Shown here in pieces: positions 16,863-25,443 of a stretch of 64,000 nucleotides of DNA. Position 1 is the first letter of the stretch; every line of letters begins with the position of its first letter. Under the pieces are notes generated by a model. That model was not told where the DNA came from. It was given only the letters and a program-made list of their open reading frames with translations, and ran no database searches. The translations under genes were made by a program, and so were the position numbers. This stretch comes from Raineya sp964654605 (lineage in GTDB: Bacteria > Bacteroidota > Bacteroidia > Cytophagales > Thermonemataceae): positions 1 to 64,000 of the forward strand of contig CAZZLW010000071.1 in the NCBI GenBank assembly GCA_964654605.1. The letters are read 5' to 3'.

Positions 16863-17004
16863 GTAATTATTTACGTTCAAAAAGTTTAAATGTTCAAGCG
16901 TTTGATATAAAAGTTTTACTCCGTCTGAATATCCAAATGTTCTAAATCCTGTCTCCTGCTTCTTGTTTCCTGTTTCATACTACAAATTAGACCTAAACGA
17001 TTAC
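16863..17004 (-). repeat. Interspersed TIR element, copy B
   Basis: Second copy of the element described at 3241-3378, in minus orientation. Its left end GTAATCGTTTA and the complement of its right end GTAATTATTTA agree at 9 of 11 positions. As in copy A it starts exactly 8 bases after the stop codon of the preceding gene. It ends 93 bases before the M1 peptidase start. Confidence 0.85.
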
Positions 17005-17012
17005 TCCAAAAC

Positions 17013-19793
17013 TTATCTACCAAACATCATTCTATTCATACGTTCTTGTTCTTGGCGTTGGGCGGCAAAACGATTGATATTGTACGTGAAAGAGAGCATA
17101 AAGTAGCGTTGCAAAACTACATTTGAAACGTCTTGAATGTAGGTTTCGGTGGTAGTTCGGCTGATACCAATGTTTTGCTGAAGAGCATCATAGACACGCA
17201 CTTTTATTTCGCCTCGTTTATCCTTGAAAACTTGTTTGGCAAGGCTTACGTTCCAAATGGTAAAGTTCTGATTGAAACCTTCGGCAAGCCCCGAATTGGC
17301 AAAATAATCTACTTCTGTACCAAGTACCAAGCCATTGTTGAAGGTATAAGTAACATCTGCCACCAAAATATTGGTAAAATAGCTCACATTGTTTTGGGGT
17401 TGCAAAGAGTATAGTTGGTTAGTATGGTTTAATGTTCCTGAAAGGTTAAAATCCAAGTTTTCTTTGAAATTCCAAACTATGCGGGCTGTTTGTCCGATGG
17501 TGTAGGTATTGGAAATATTGCGAGCATCATTGATAAAACTGATATTTCTGTTCCAAAGTCCATTGGTGGCTAAACTTAAAACCAAAGAATTGCCTTTCAG
17601 CGGGATACCAGCCCCTGCAAAAGCTACTGCATTCCAAATACCATCAGCATTTTGGTAAGAATTTACCTGTGCCCCAAAAGGGGTGATAGTAGTGCTACTC
17701 ACAATTTTATTGATAGTATTGCTCACATTGAAAAACACAAAGAAACTTCTGAATTTTTCGGCATTGAAACTCACATAATTGCCACGTATAGTATTTACTA
17801 CTTCTTGTTTCAAATCGGGGTTACCGACCGTGATATTGAGCGGGTTGCTGTTGTCGGGTACAGGTTGCAATTGGGCATTGGTGGGCTGGTTGGTGCTTCC
17901 CTGATATTCTATCCGCATACGGCGGTTTCTACCAAAATTATAGCGGAACTGAGCCGTAGGGAATAAATTGATAAATTCTCTTCTGAAATTATTTCCTCTT
18001 GTAATATCTTGATTGTTTTGGGTTGCAATTTGTGCGGCAAAGCCCAAAGTATAGCTATATTTTAGTTTGGTAGTTACAAGATTCAAACCCAATCGGTTGG
18101 AAATAAATCTGTTATCAAAGTTGTTGGTAAGTGGGGTGTTGGGGAGTAGATAATCGCCTCCTATTTCGTCAAAATCAAATACTCGGCGGTCGGTGAGGTT
18201 ATTGGTATTGCTGATTTGATAGTTCATTTCCAAATTGTGTCTGCGGCTGAGTGGCTCGGTGTAGGAAATGCCTCCTCTGAAAATGAGGCTTCCGTTATCT
18301 TGGGTTGCTTTTTGGCGTATAATACGCTGATTGTTGATAGTATCGGCTCTGTAAAATCTATTCAGAGCGGTATTGAAATCTGTTCCTTCTTGGCTGGTGT
18401 TGGTGAAAAAGAAATTTGTAGAAAAACTTCTTCCTCTCTTTTTGAACTTACGTCTGAAAAGCAGTTGGTTTGTGAAATTGAGCTGATTGTTTTGGCTGAT
18501 ATTTTCGGTGTTGGCATCGTTGAGCAAAGAAAGCTGGTTAGAGTTTAGCGTGCGAGAAATGCTCAAATTGTTGTAATTTACATCTGTAATAGAAAGATTA
18601 GGAATAATGCGTAAAAGTGTGAGGCTATCAATTTCGTAATCTATACGGAAATTGAGGCGGTGATTTCCTGTACGTGTGTTGTTATCGTTGTTTTGGAAGG
18701 TAAAGAAGGTGCTATCGCTCAGAATATTTTGGCGTTTGGTATTTTGTGAAACTACCAGTTCGCTGTTGTTGTAGAAATAATTGCCATTGATTTTCCATTT
18801 TTTGCCCCATTCATCGTTAAAGTTCAAACCTGCTGACCAAACGGTAGTGATACCATTGCTATTGTTGGGATTTGCCGCTCCAAAGGCTCTTGCAATACTT
18901 TGGAAGCCTCCTCGGAAATTTCCTCCGCCTTGAATGGCATTGTTGAGTGTGAAATTTTGGTTGTTGATATTATTGGCAGAGGCAATCAGCGAAATTTGTT
19001 GGTTGTTGTTGAACCGATTGAGCGTAAGGTTGCCCTCGTAGCGGTCGTTGGTGCCTGCTCCTGCCATAGCACGCCCAAAAGTACCTTTTTTCATTTCTTT
19101 TTTGGTCGTGATATTGATAACCTTTTCCCGATTGCCGTCATCTACACCTGTAAATTGCGATTGCTCCGACATCTGGTCTATGATTTGCACTTTATCAATC
19201 ATTTCTTTGGGAATATTGCGGGTAGCTAGCTTGGGGTCATCGCCAAAAAAGGGTTTACCATCTACAAGTACCCTTCTAACGGTTTCTCCTTGGGCTTTTA
19301 CGGTGCCATCTTTTGAAACTTCCACGCCCGGCAGTTTTTTAAGTAAATCTTCGGCAGTAGCATTGGGTTTGGTCTGAAAGGCACGAGCATTGAACTCTAC
19401 GGTATCTTGCTTGATTTCCACAGGAGTAACTTCACCTTTTACCTCTATGCCTTGTATGCTTTCGGGTTGAAGTTCCAAATTGCCCATATTTACTTCCCAT
19501 TGCGAAGCAGAAATCTGAAACTCTTTTTTGAGCAGTGCCGAGCCTGTAAGTTTTACTAAAATGCGGTAGCTCCCTTCTGCAAGGTTTTTGTATTCAAAAG
19601 CACCATTTTCATCACTCATTGTAAAGCCTACTACCGTGGAATCGGGTAATTTCTGAATACTAATGGTAGCTCCGGGGGCAAAAACCTTATCAACGGCATC
19701 TACAATACGCCCCCTTACCACTCCTTTTTTAGCTTGTGCCAGCAATTCTCCGCCCAATACAAGGCAAAAAAATAGTAGAGCAATCTTTTTCAT
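17013..19793 (-). CDS. Outer membrane beta-barrel protein with carboxypeptidase-regulatory-like domain (TonB-receptor-like)
   Basis: 926 residues. A signal peptide (to LLAQ, about residue 19) is followed by a CarboxypepD_reg-like beta sandwich (about 24-110), a plug-like region (about 130-215, with AEDLLKKLPGVEVSKDGTV and VLVDGKPFFGDD), then a long Asn-rich barrel. This architecture is the Bacteroidota outer-membrane beta-barrel family related to SusC-type TonB receptors, but it has no SusD partner. It lies 44 bases after the GLPGLI-like gene on the same strand, a pairing common in this phylum. The substrate is unknown; metal ion or peptide handling is only a guess. Confidence 0.87.
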   Translation of the reverse strand: MKKIALLFFCLVLGGELLAQAKKGVVRGRIVDAVDKVFAPGATISIQKLPDSTVVGFTMSDENGAFEYKNLAEGSYRILVKLTGSALLKKEFQISASQWEVNMGNLELQPESIQGIEVKGEVTPVEIKQDTVEFNARAFQTKPNATAEDLLKKLPGVEVSKDGTVKAQGETVRRVLVDGKPFFGDDPKLATRNIPKEMIDKVQIIDQMSEQSQFTGVDDGNREKVINITTKKEMKKGTFGRAMAGAGTNDRYEGNLTLNRFNNNQQISLIASANNINNQNFTLNNAIQGGGNFRGGFQSIARAFGAANPNNSNGITTVWSAGLNFNDEWGKKWKINGNYFYNNSELVVSQNTKRQNILSDSTFFTFQNNDNNTRTGNHRLNFRIDYEIDSLTLLRIIPNLSITDVNYNNLSISRTLNSNQLSLLNDANTENISQNNQLNFTNQLLFRRKFKKRGRSFSTNFFFTNTSQEGTDFNTALNRFYRADTINNQRIIRQKATQDNGSLIFRGGISYTEPLSRRHNLEMNYQISNTNNLTDRRVFDFDEIGGDYLLPNTPLTNNFDNRFISNRLGLNLVTTKLKYSYTLGFAAQIATQNNQDITRGNNFRREFINLFPTAQFRYNFGRNRRMRIEYQGSTNQPTNAQLQPVPDNSNPLNITVGNPDLKQEVVNTIRGNYVSFNAEKFRSFFVFFNVSNTINKIVSSTTITPFGAQVNSYQNADGIWNAVAFAGAGIPLKGNSLVLSLATNGLWNRNISFINDARNISNTYTIGQTARIVWNFKENLDFNLSGTLNHTNQLYSLQPQNNVSYFTNILVADVTYTFNNGLVLGTEVDYFANSGLAEGFNQNFTIWNVSLAKQVFKDKRGEIKVRVYDALQQNIGISRTTTETYIQDVSNVVLQRYFMLSFTYNINRFAAQRQEQERMNRMMFGR

Positions 19794-19837
19794 AGTTGCT
19801 TGATGATTGATTGAACAAAGATATTGGTATGGGAATT

Positions 19838-20647
19838 TTATCTACCGCCGCCCATTGTCATTCTGCTGAAATTGCCACGTCTTTTCTGAAAAATTTCTCG
19901 GAGTTCTTCTTCGGTTACTTTTTGTGCATCAGTAGGCATCGTGATTTCCTGCACTTCATCTTTACTAATTTTTTTGGCTTCAAAACCTATATCTGTTCCT
20001 TCTACTGCCATTACAACGGCATTTTCAATAACAATAACAGGCAATTTGGGTGCATTGGCACTACCTCTGCCCCAGCGTTGCATACCTTGGGTACTTTGGG
20101 AAAGTGGCGAATAAGTAAAGCCGAGTTCGGTAGTGTACCAAATGGTATAAGTATCGTCATCGGTTTTGAGTGTAGCTTTTTTGCAGTTGTAACCGAGAAT
20201 TTTTTTTGTTTTTTTCTCGTCTTTTTTAATGTTTTGTGGAAACTCTATGGTTTTTTCAACCACGTATTTATCTACATTTACGCTATCTTTGGGGAGCGTG
20301 CTGAATGTATAAACCTTTTTTTCGCTGAAATTCCAATAGGTTTCAGGAATAAAACGGCGAAACTGGTTCATCATTCTTTGCTGTTGTTGAGGATTGTTTC
20401 TGCCTCCGCCCATCATCATAGGGAAAATTCTTTCTACTTTACCCAAGTTGCCATTGACAAATAGTTTTTCGGTGTAATTGAACACATCGGGGATATTGGC
20501 GGCGGCTTCGGGGTTGTTCTGACGAATACTCTCCACATCAATACGAACTGTGGCTTCAAACTCTATCATTCCCTTGAAGGTATTTTGAGCATAAGCCCAG
20601 CCTTGCCAAGCTAAAAGAACTACTACTGCTAAAAAGATTTTTTTCAT
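19838..20647 (-). CDS. GLPGLI-type secreted protein
   Basis: 269 residues with a signal peptide (MKKIFLAVVVLLAWQGWAYA). The core KKILGYNCKKATLK...YTIWYTTEL is the conserved heart of GLPGLI/DUF4412-like proteins (ILGYxCxKA followed by a WYT block). Two regions are rich in Met, Gly, Gln and Asn (PMMMGGGRNNPQQQQ and the tail RMTMGGGR). The methionine clusters could bind metals, but this is inference. It is the first gene of a two-gene unit with the barrel protein and is likely periplasmic or surface exposed. Function is not established for the family. Confidence 0.8.
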   Translation of the reverse strand: MKKIFLAVVVLLAWQGWAYAQNTFKGMIEFEATVRIDVESIRQNNPEAAANIPDVFNYTEKLFVNGNLGKVERIFPMMMGGGRNNPQQQQRMMNQFRRFIPETYWNFSEKKVYTFSTLPKDSVNVDKYVVEKTIEFPQNIKKDEKKTKKILGYNCKKATLKTDDDTYTIWYTTELGFTYSPLSQSTQGMQRWGRGSANAPKLPVIVIENAVVMAVEGTDIGFEAKKISKDEVQEITMPTDAQKVTEEELREIFQKRRGNFSRMTMGGGR

Positions 20648-20682
20648 AATGTTGAAATTTTGGATTGAAAACGTTTAAGCTA

Positions 20683-20690
20683 CAAAGTTA
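20683..20690 (-). promoter_or_regulatory. Candidate -7 element for the GLPGLI/barrel unit
   Basis: TAACTTTG on minus fits TAnnTTTG and lies 35 bases before the GLPGLI-like ATG. No TTTG is at the right distance upstream. Confidence 0.35.
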
Positions 20691-20822
20691 GTATGCAAAC
20701 CCTAAAAAATATCAGAATGTTTGTGAATTTTTATTTTAAGTCCTTGCGATGAGTGCTATTGATGTTGCTTTGAAACCTTTTTTTCATTTACTTGGAAGGA
20801 AAAACCCTAACCCCCTACACGT

Positions 20823-22961
20823 ATGAAAAAAATAGCTCTTTTTCTCGTTTTGGTAGTTTTGTGTGCCTCTGAGGTAGAGGCACAAAAGAAGCCGCGTCGC
20901 CGTCTTTCGTACAGCGAGCTTTTTGCTGAAATACAAAAGCACCCCAATAGCACCTACCGCCTTGAAAACGCCGAAATCTACTACAACCACCAAACCGATA
21001 GTTTGAGGTTTGGGATATGGATAGTAGCCAATGCTGAAACCAAGTATAACCCCTTGAACTTACCAATTAAAGAAAACCAAGAAATTATATTTAACAATTA
21101 TGGAGTAAATGAGAAATTAGATACTTATTTAGACAAAATTCTACCAGTTATTGATATACATAAACAAATTGAATTTAGGAATGTGTTGTGGGAAAGTGCT
21201 TTTGATTATTTATTCTCATCAAATGGTCGCTTATATAGCACAATAGAAATTAGAAGAGTTAATTTTCATGAAACTATTCAATTTAGTTTTGATGATAATG
21301 AGGTTCAAAATGCGGTTCAAAAAAGTCAAAGTAAAAATATACCGATTGGTAACACGCTTTACAAGGAGGCAACTTTTTTCTTGCAATACTTCCCCGTTTT
21401 TAAAAAGTCAAAAATTGATGGATTTTTTATTTATGGTAGTTATTCTATGGATGCTAATCATAGAAAAGAAGTTGATTATTCTATAAGAGGACATTTGACT
21501 GTTGATTACAGTATGTCCTTTTTTTTAGGAGATTGTAATATAGGATTTATTTACATATATGACTTGTTAAATTTTAATATTCGATTTCTCGGAAGTAATA
21601 TTGAACATTTAGACTCAAAAAACCCAAAATCAAATTTAGAAATTATTGATTGTCAGATAACTAATGCTCATATTGAAGGCTGTTCTACAATTAAGATACA
21701 AAAAACGACTTTTTCAACCAATCAAAAAGGAAGTACAGGTTTGGGTATAGTTAAATGCAATGCAAGCAAAATCCAAATTGATAGCTGTACCTTTGAGAAA
21801 ATACCTGATGAGTGGAAAAAAGAAAATCCAAAGTTATGGAGTGAAACGGGTATTCAAGATGTAACTTGCGAGAAATTAAGTATTACCAACTGCATTTTCA
21901 ATTCGCATTTCTATCTAATAGGCTCAAAAATCACCGAAGAGATTTTCTTGGAAAATAACCGCTTCAACAATGATTTCTCACTCGGCAGTGGCAGTGCCAA
22001 AAGTGGCTTTGAGCGAAATCTTATCAACCTTGAAACAGCTTATATGCCTTACAGACAATTTAAGAAAGGTTTGAGCACAGAAATTAGTAATGCTAAAACC
22101 ACCGTCTATCACGGCAATACCGATAAAGAACTTGCCGATAGCACCGAGTTTGAACATTTGCTTCTCTACTACTACAAGTTTCATAAAATGTACAAAGACC
22201 AAAACGATAGAGTTTCTGCCAATGCCTGCTTTATAGATTTGAAACGTTTAGAAACCCGCTACCTCCGATACCGCTACCACAAAACAGGCGATTTGGATTT
22301 ATGGTTAGAGTGGAAATTTTATGAGTTTTTGGATTATGTTTCCGAGTATGGCACCAATCCCTTTTTGGCACTCAAACGCTCTTGGATTTTTATCATAGCA
22401 TTTGCAGTGTTGTTGTCCGTATTTCCTTCCGTAAGGGACTATCTGATGCCTTCGGTATTTCGGGAAGCCTTGCAGAAATGGGGCTTGGCACTGCAAAAAG
22501 AAGGGGGCTACACAGAAATCAGAAATGCCGAAATTCAGAAGAAATTGGACGATTTGGAGGCATTTCGCAAGAGCTTGGAAATCACAGAGGGCAATATACC
22601 GAGTGTTTTGGCATTTTTCTTGAAGCCTTTACTCGTTACGGCAAAGCTATACTACTACTTGCAGAGGTGGTTTTTGAGGAAAATGGATTTTACGCAAGGC
22701 AATTGGCACGAAATGAGCCGCAAGCGAAAGCTATGGGTAAGCACAAGAATATTTTTCGCAATAATATTCCTCCTTATTTGGGGCTTGATAATGCGGGTAG
22801 TCAATTCAATGGCACTCAGTATGAACTGCTTTGTAACGCTGGGTTATGGGGAAATCAAGGCGAAAGGCATCGCAAGGTATTTGGTAGTGATAGAAGGGGT
22901 AATCGGTTGGACAATGCTCACCATATTTAGTGCCAGCCTTATTGCTCAACTGATGGGGTAA
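20823..22961 (+). CDS. Potassium-channel-like membrane protein with signal peptide and large N-terminal repeat domain
   Basis: 712 residues. A signal peptide (MKKIALFLVLVVLCASEVEA) is followed by about 400 residues of short beta-strand-like repeats resembling a right-handed beta-helix or pentapeptide-like fold (IQIDSCTFEKIPDEW, LSITNCIFNSHF, IFLENNRFNNDF). Next come a charged helical region and a membrane module: a segment near 513-530, two more around 634-656 and 686-710, with a pore loop in between carrying the filter-like TLGYGE (672-677), close to the K+ filter TVGYGD. The likely role is a cation channel with an extracytoplasmic sensing domain. Codons about 80-355 (21061-21890) are markedly more AT-rich than both ends, suggesting a replaced module. 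No clear partner genes. Confidence 0.75.
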   Translation: MKKIALFLVLVVLCASEVEAQKKPRRRLSYSELFAEIQKHPNSTYRLENAEIYYNHQTDSLRFGIWIVANAETKYNPLNLPIKENQEIIFNNYGVNEKLDTYLDKILPVIDIHKQIEFRNVLWESAFDYLFSSNGRLYSTIEIRRVNFHETIQFSFDDNEVQNAVQKSQSKNIPIGNTLYKEATFFLQYFPVFKKSKIDGFFIYGSYSMDANHRKEVDYSIRGHLTVDYSMSFFLGDCNIGFIYIYDLLNFNIRFLGSNIEHLDSKNPKSNLEIIDCQITNAHIEGCSTIKIQKTTFSTNQKGSTGLGIVKCNASKIQIDSCTFEKIPDEWKKENPKLWSETGIQDVTCEKLSITNCIFNSHFYLIGSKITEEIFLENNRFNNDFSLGSGSAKSGFERNLINLETAYMPYRQFKKGLSTEISNAKTTVYHGNTDKELADSTEFEHLLLYYYKFHKMYKDQNDRVSANACFIDLKRLETRYLRYRYHKTGDLDLWLEWKFYEFLDYVSEYGTNPFLALKRSWIFIIAFAVLLSVFPSVRDYLMPSVFREALQKWGLALQKEGGYTEIRNAEIQKKLDDLEAFRKSLEITEGNIPSVLAFFLKPLLVTAKLYYYLQRWFLRKMDFTQGNWHEMSRKRKLWVSTRIFFAIIFLLIWGLIMRVVNSMALSMNCFVTLGYGEIKAKGIARYLVVIEGVIGWTMLTIFSASLIAQLMG
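21061..21890 (+). other. Low-GC block inside the channel-like gene
   Basis: Sampled GC drops from 29 of 60 bases (20881-20940) to 13 of 60 (21061-21120), then returns to 21 of 60 by 22021-22080. Leucine switches toward TTA and isoleucine toward ATA inside the block. The reading frame is continuous. Boundaries are approximate. Confidence 0.55.
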
Positions 22962-23008
22962 TAACGAGAGGGTTTTGCTTTGGGCTATATAACCGAATTT
23001 ATGTAGCA

Positions 23009-23041
23009 AGCGATGATGTTGCTCAAAGCGGCATCATCGCT
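23009..23041 (+). terminator. Hairpin after the channel-like gene
   Basis: A 10-bp perfect stem (23009-23018 with 23032-23041) and a 13-base loop, 47 bases after the stop. No T-run follows, so factor-independent termination is uncertain. Confidence 0.5.
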
Positions 23042-23121
23042 ATAAGTCAATAGCGTCTAATTTTCTTTTATTTTTCGCATATTTAGAGGTTTTTTCATAA
23101 CTTACCGAAAATTCATTTTTT

Positions 23122-24096
23122 ATGAAAAAAATTGCTGTTTTTACATCAGGAGGCGATGCCCCAGGTATGAATGCCTGTGTGAGGGCTGTGGTCAGAACGG
23201 CTATTTATAGAGGAATGGAAGTTTTTGGCATAATGCGAGGCTACAATGGAATGATTCAGGGCGATATTGTACCAATGAAATCCAGTTCGGTGAGTAATAT
23301 TATTCAGAAAGGTGGGACAATACTCAAATCGGCTCGTAGCAAGGAGTTTATGACTGCCGAAGGCAGAAAAAAGGCTTGCGAAAATCTGCAAAAATTAGGC
23401 ATAGAGGGCTTGGTTGCCATAGGAGGCGATGGTACTTTTCGGGGGGCAGTGGAGTTTTACAACGAATATGCCATTCCCACAGTAGGCTGTCCGGGAACGA
23501 TTGATAACGACTTGTACGGCACCGATTATACCATTGGCTACGACACGGCTATCAATACGGCTTTGGAAGCAATAGATAAAATTCGGGATACTGCCGATTC
23601 TCACGATAGGGTCTTCTTTATTGAAGTAATGGGTAGAGATTCGGGTTATATTGCGATAGCTTGCGGTATTGCAGGAGGGGCTGAAATTGTAATGGTACCC
23701 GAAACCTTGATGAGCAGTGCCGAAGTAGCTCAAATTTTACAAGCAGGCTGGAATAGGTCTAAAACCTCTTCCATTGTAATTGTTGCCGAAGGCGATGAGG
23801 AAGGAGGGGCACAAGAAGTAGCAGAGAAAATCAAGCAAATGCTACCCAATCAGTTTGATATACGCGTAAGTACGCTTGGGCATATACAACGAGGAGGCTC
23901 GCCTACGGCACGCGACCGCTTGCTTGCCAGCCGATTGGGCTATGCCGCCGTAGAAGGCTTGCTAGCAGGATATAAAAATGTAATGGCAGGTATCATCAAC
24001 GACCAAGTGGTTTATACCCCCTTCGAAGATACTTTCCAAAAAGTAAAACCCATTAGCCAAGAGATGATGGAACTTGTGAAAATTTTAAGCATTTAG
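23122..24096 (+). CDS. pfkA: ATP-dependent 6-phosphofructokinase
   Basis: Phosphorylates fructose 6-phosphate to the 1,6-bisphosphate in glycolysis. The 324 residues match the bacterial PfkA length. Visible motifs are the nucleotide loop TSGGDAPGMNA, GGDGTFRGA (glycine in GGDG points to ATP rather than pyrophosphate), the catalytic GTIDNDLYGTDYTIGYDTA block, EVMGRDSGYIA and the C-terminal HIQRGGSPTARDR. The 160 bases upstream hold only a hairpin. Its stop is 1 base from the stop of the convergent barrel gene, with no terminator between them. Confidence 0.96.
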   Translation: MKKIAVFTSGGDAPGMNACVRAVVRTAIYRGMEVFGIMRGYNGMIQGDIVPMKSSSVSNIIQKGGTILKSARSKEFMTAEGRKKACENLQKLGIEGLVAIGGDGTFRGAVEFYNEYAIPTVGCPGTIDNDLYGTDYTIGYDTAINTALEAIDKIRDTADSHDRVFFIEVMGRDSGYIAIACGIAGGAEIVMVPETLMSSAEVAQILQAGWNRSKTSSIVIVAEGDEEGGAQEVAEKIKQMLPNQFDIRVSTLGHIQRGGSPTARDRLLASRLGYAAVEGLLAGYKNVMAGIINDQVVYTPFEDTFQKVKPISQEMMELVKILSI

Positions 24097-24097
24097 C

Positions 24098-25369
24098 CTA
24101 AAAATAAATTCCTCCAAAACGTGGATTCACCACCGAATTATTGATAGAGCCAAAAGTATAACTGATACCGCCCAAACCCCAAATGGTGAAGTTAGTGCCT
24201 AAAATACCTGCTCCCAGCAGTACATTGTCGCGATTGATATCTTTGGGCAAAAAGAAAATTTGGTCTTGTACATACGAAGCCCCAAGATTGAGATTCAGAT
24301 TAAAGCCTTCAAAGGCTCTCCAACTGATATTTACTCTACCCGAAAAGCGATAAGTATCTTTATCTCTGAAAAAATGATGACCACCAATCTGACCGCCTAC
24401 GCTTCCCCAAGGTTGAACCAAACTGATAATGGCATCAAAACGATAATAAGGCTCCAGTTCCAGTAATCTATCTCTTTCGTTGATGTTTCGCAAGTGCCAT
24501 AAACGATAGCCTGCCTGAGCGATTAGGCGAAATTGCTTTTGTGTATTTACAGAATTTGGAAAAATATTGTATTCTATCGCAGGGGCTATGGTACTGGACA
24601 GACGTAAATTACTACGTACCGAAGAACCATTTTGGGCATAGCCCCCTATTGCCCAATGTTCCGAAAGGCTTTTTACTACCAAAGCATTTGCATAATGTCC
24701 TTCATTTTTAGCTTTGATAGTTTCTGAATACACATTGCCATCGCTATCAAGCGTTTCAAAAATAAACTTATTGAAATTTACATTGTAGCCAAAAGAGCTT
24801 TGTACTTTTAGTTCTGGTTTTATTCGGTTTATATCAAAATAGAGGTCTAATCCATAATTTAGAAAGTTACTTTCTGCATTCAAGTTACCCCAGCCGCCCA
24901 GAGTAAAAACCCAATAATCCCACTTATCTTTTTGGATAAGAGCTTTTTCGGTAGCTCTTTTAGGTAAATCTACGCTTATCTGATTTGCCCATTCGGTATG
25001 TTTTAGGTATGCTACCAAGCCCAATTTGAGCGTTCTGACAAGTTGTCCTCTCATCATATCTTCGGTATCGGCTTGCTTGGTAGAAAATTTGAGCGTATCG
25101 TTATGGTTTTTGAACTGATTTTGCCCAATGAAAGTGAGCGTATAGTTACTGCCACCTGCTCCGTTATCTTGGCTAATAATAAGCACTTGAATATCTGCTT
25201 GAAACCTGTCCCGAACAAAATCAAAAAAAGAAAGCTCGGTACGTACATAATCCTCAAAGCACCAAGAGGTGCAATTCAAGAAAAGTTTTAAGCGTTCTAC
25301 GCTATCGGCTTTTTGTGCAAAGGCATTGGTAAAGCACAAAAAAAGCACAAAGAAAAGTAGTCTTTTCAT
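24098..25369 (-). CDS. Putative outer membrane beta-barrel protein, uncharacterised
   Basis: 423 residues with a signal peptide (cleavage near NAFAQ, residue 19). After an N-terminal region with two cysteines (LNCTSWCFEDYVRTEL), residues about 135-423 show alternating hydrophobic strands typical of an outer-membrane barrel, ending in aromatic F. The early segment FFDFVRDRFQADIQVLII resembles a small periplasmic domain. The family has no function that I can name. It lies directly downstream of ftsA on the same strand (74-base gap), the position where ftsZ is usually found, and is convergent with pfkA. Confidence 0.75.
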   Translation of the reverse strand: MKRLLFFVLFLCFTNAFAQKADSVERLKLFLNCTSWCFEDYVRTELSFFDFVRDRFQADIQVLIISQDNGAGGSNYTLTFIGQNQFKNHNDTLKFSTKQADTEDMMRGQLVRTLKLGLVAYLKHTEWANQISVDLPKRATEKALIQKDKWDYWVFTLGGWGNLNAESNFLNYGLDLYFDINRIKPELKVQSSFGYNVNFNKFIFETLDSDGNVYSETIKAKNEGHYANALVVKSLSEHWAIGGYAQNGSSVRSNLRLSSTIAPAIEYNIFPNSVNTQKQFRLIAQAGYRLWHLRNINERDRLLELEPYYRFDAIISLVQPWGSVGGQIGGHHFFRDKDTYRFSGRVNISWRAFEGFNLNLNLGASYVQDQIFFLPKDINRDNVLLGAGILGTNFTIWGLGGISYTFGSINNSVVNPRFGGIYF

Positions 25370-25443
25370 AGTTTATGGTTTAACACAAATTACTTTGCTT
25401 ATGCTATTTTTAGAAAAAAAATACACAAGAGGTTACCATATTT

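Noticed and set aside
22382..22930. 182-residue plus-strand reading frame inside the channel-like gene
   Set aside because: A shadow in another frame; the overlapping frame carries the membrane segments and pore motif.
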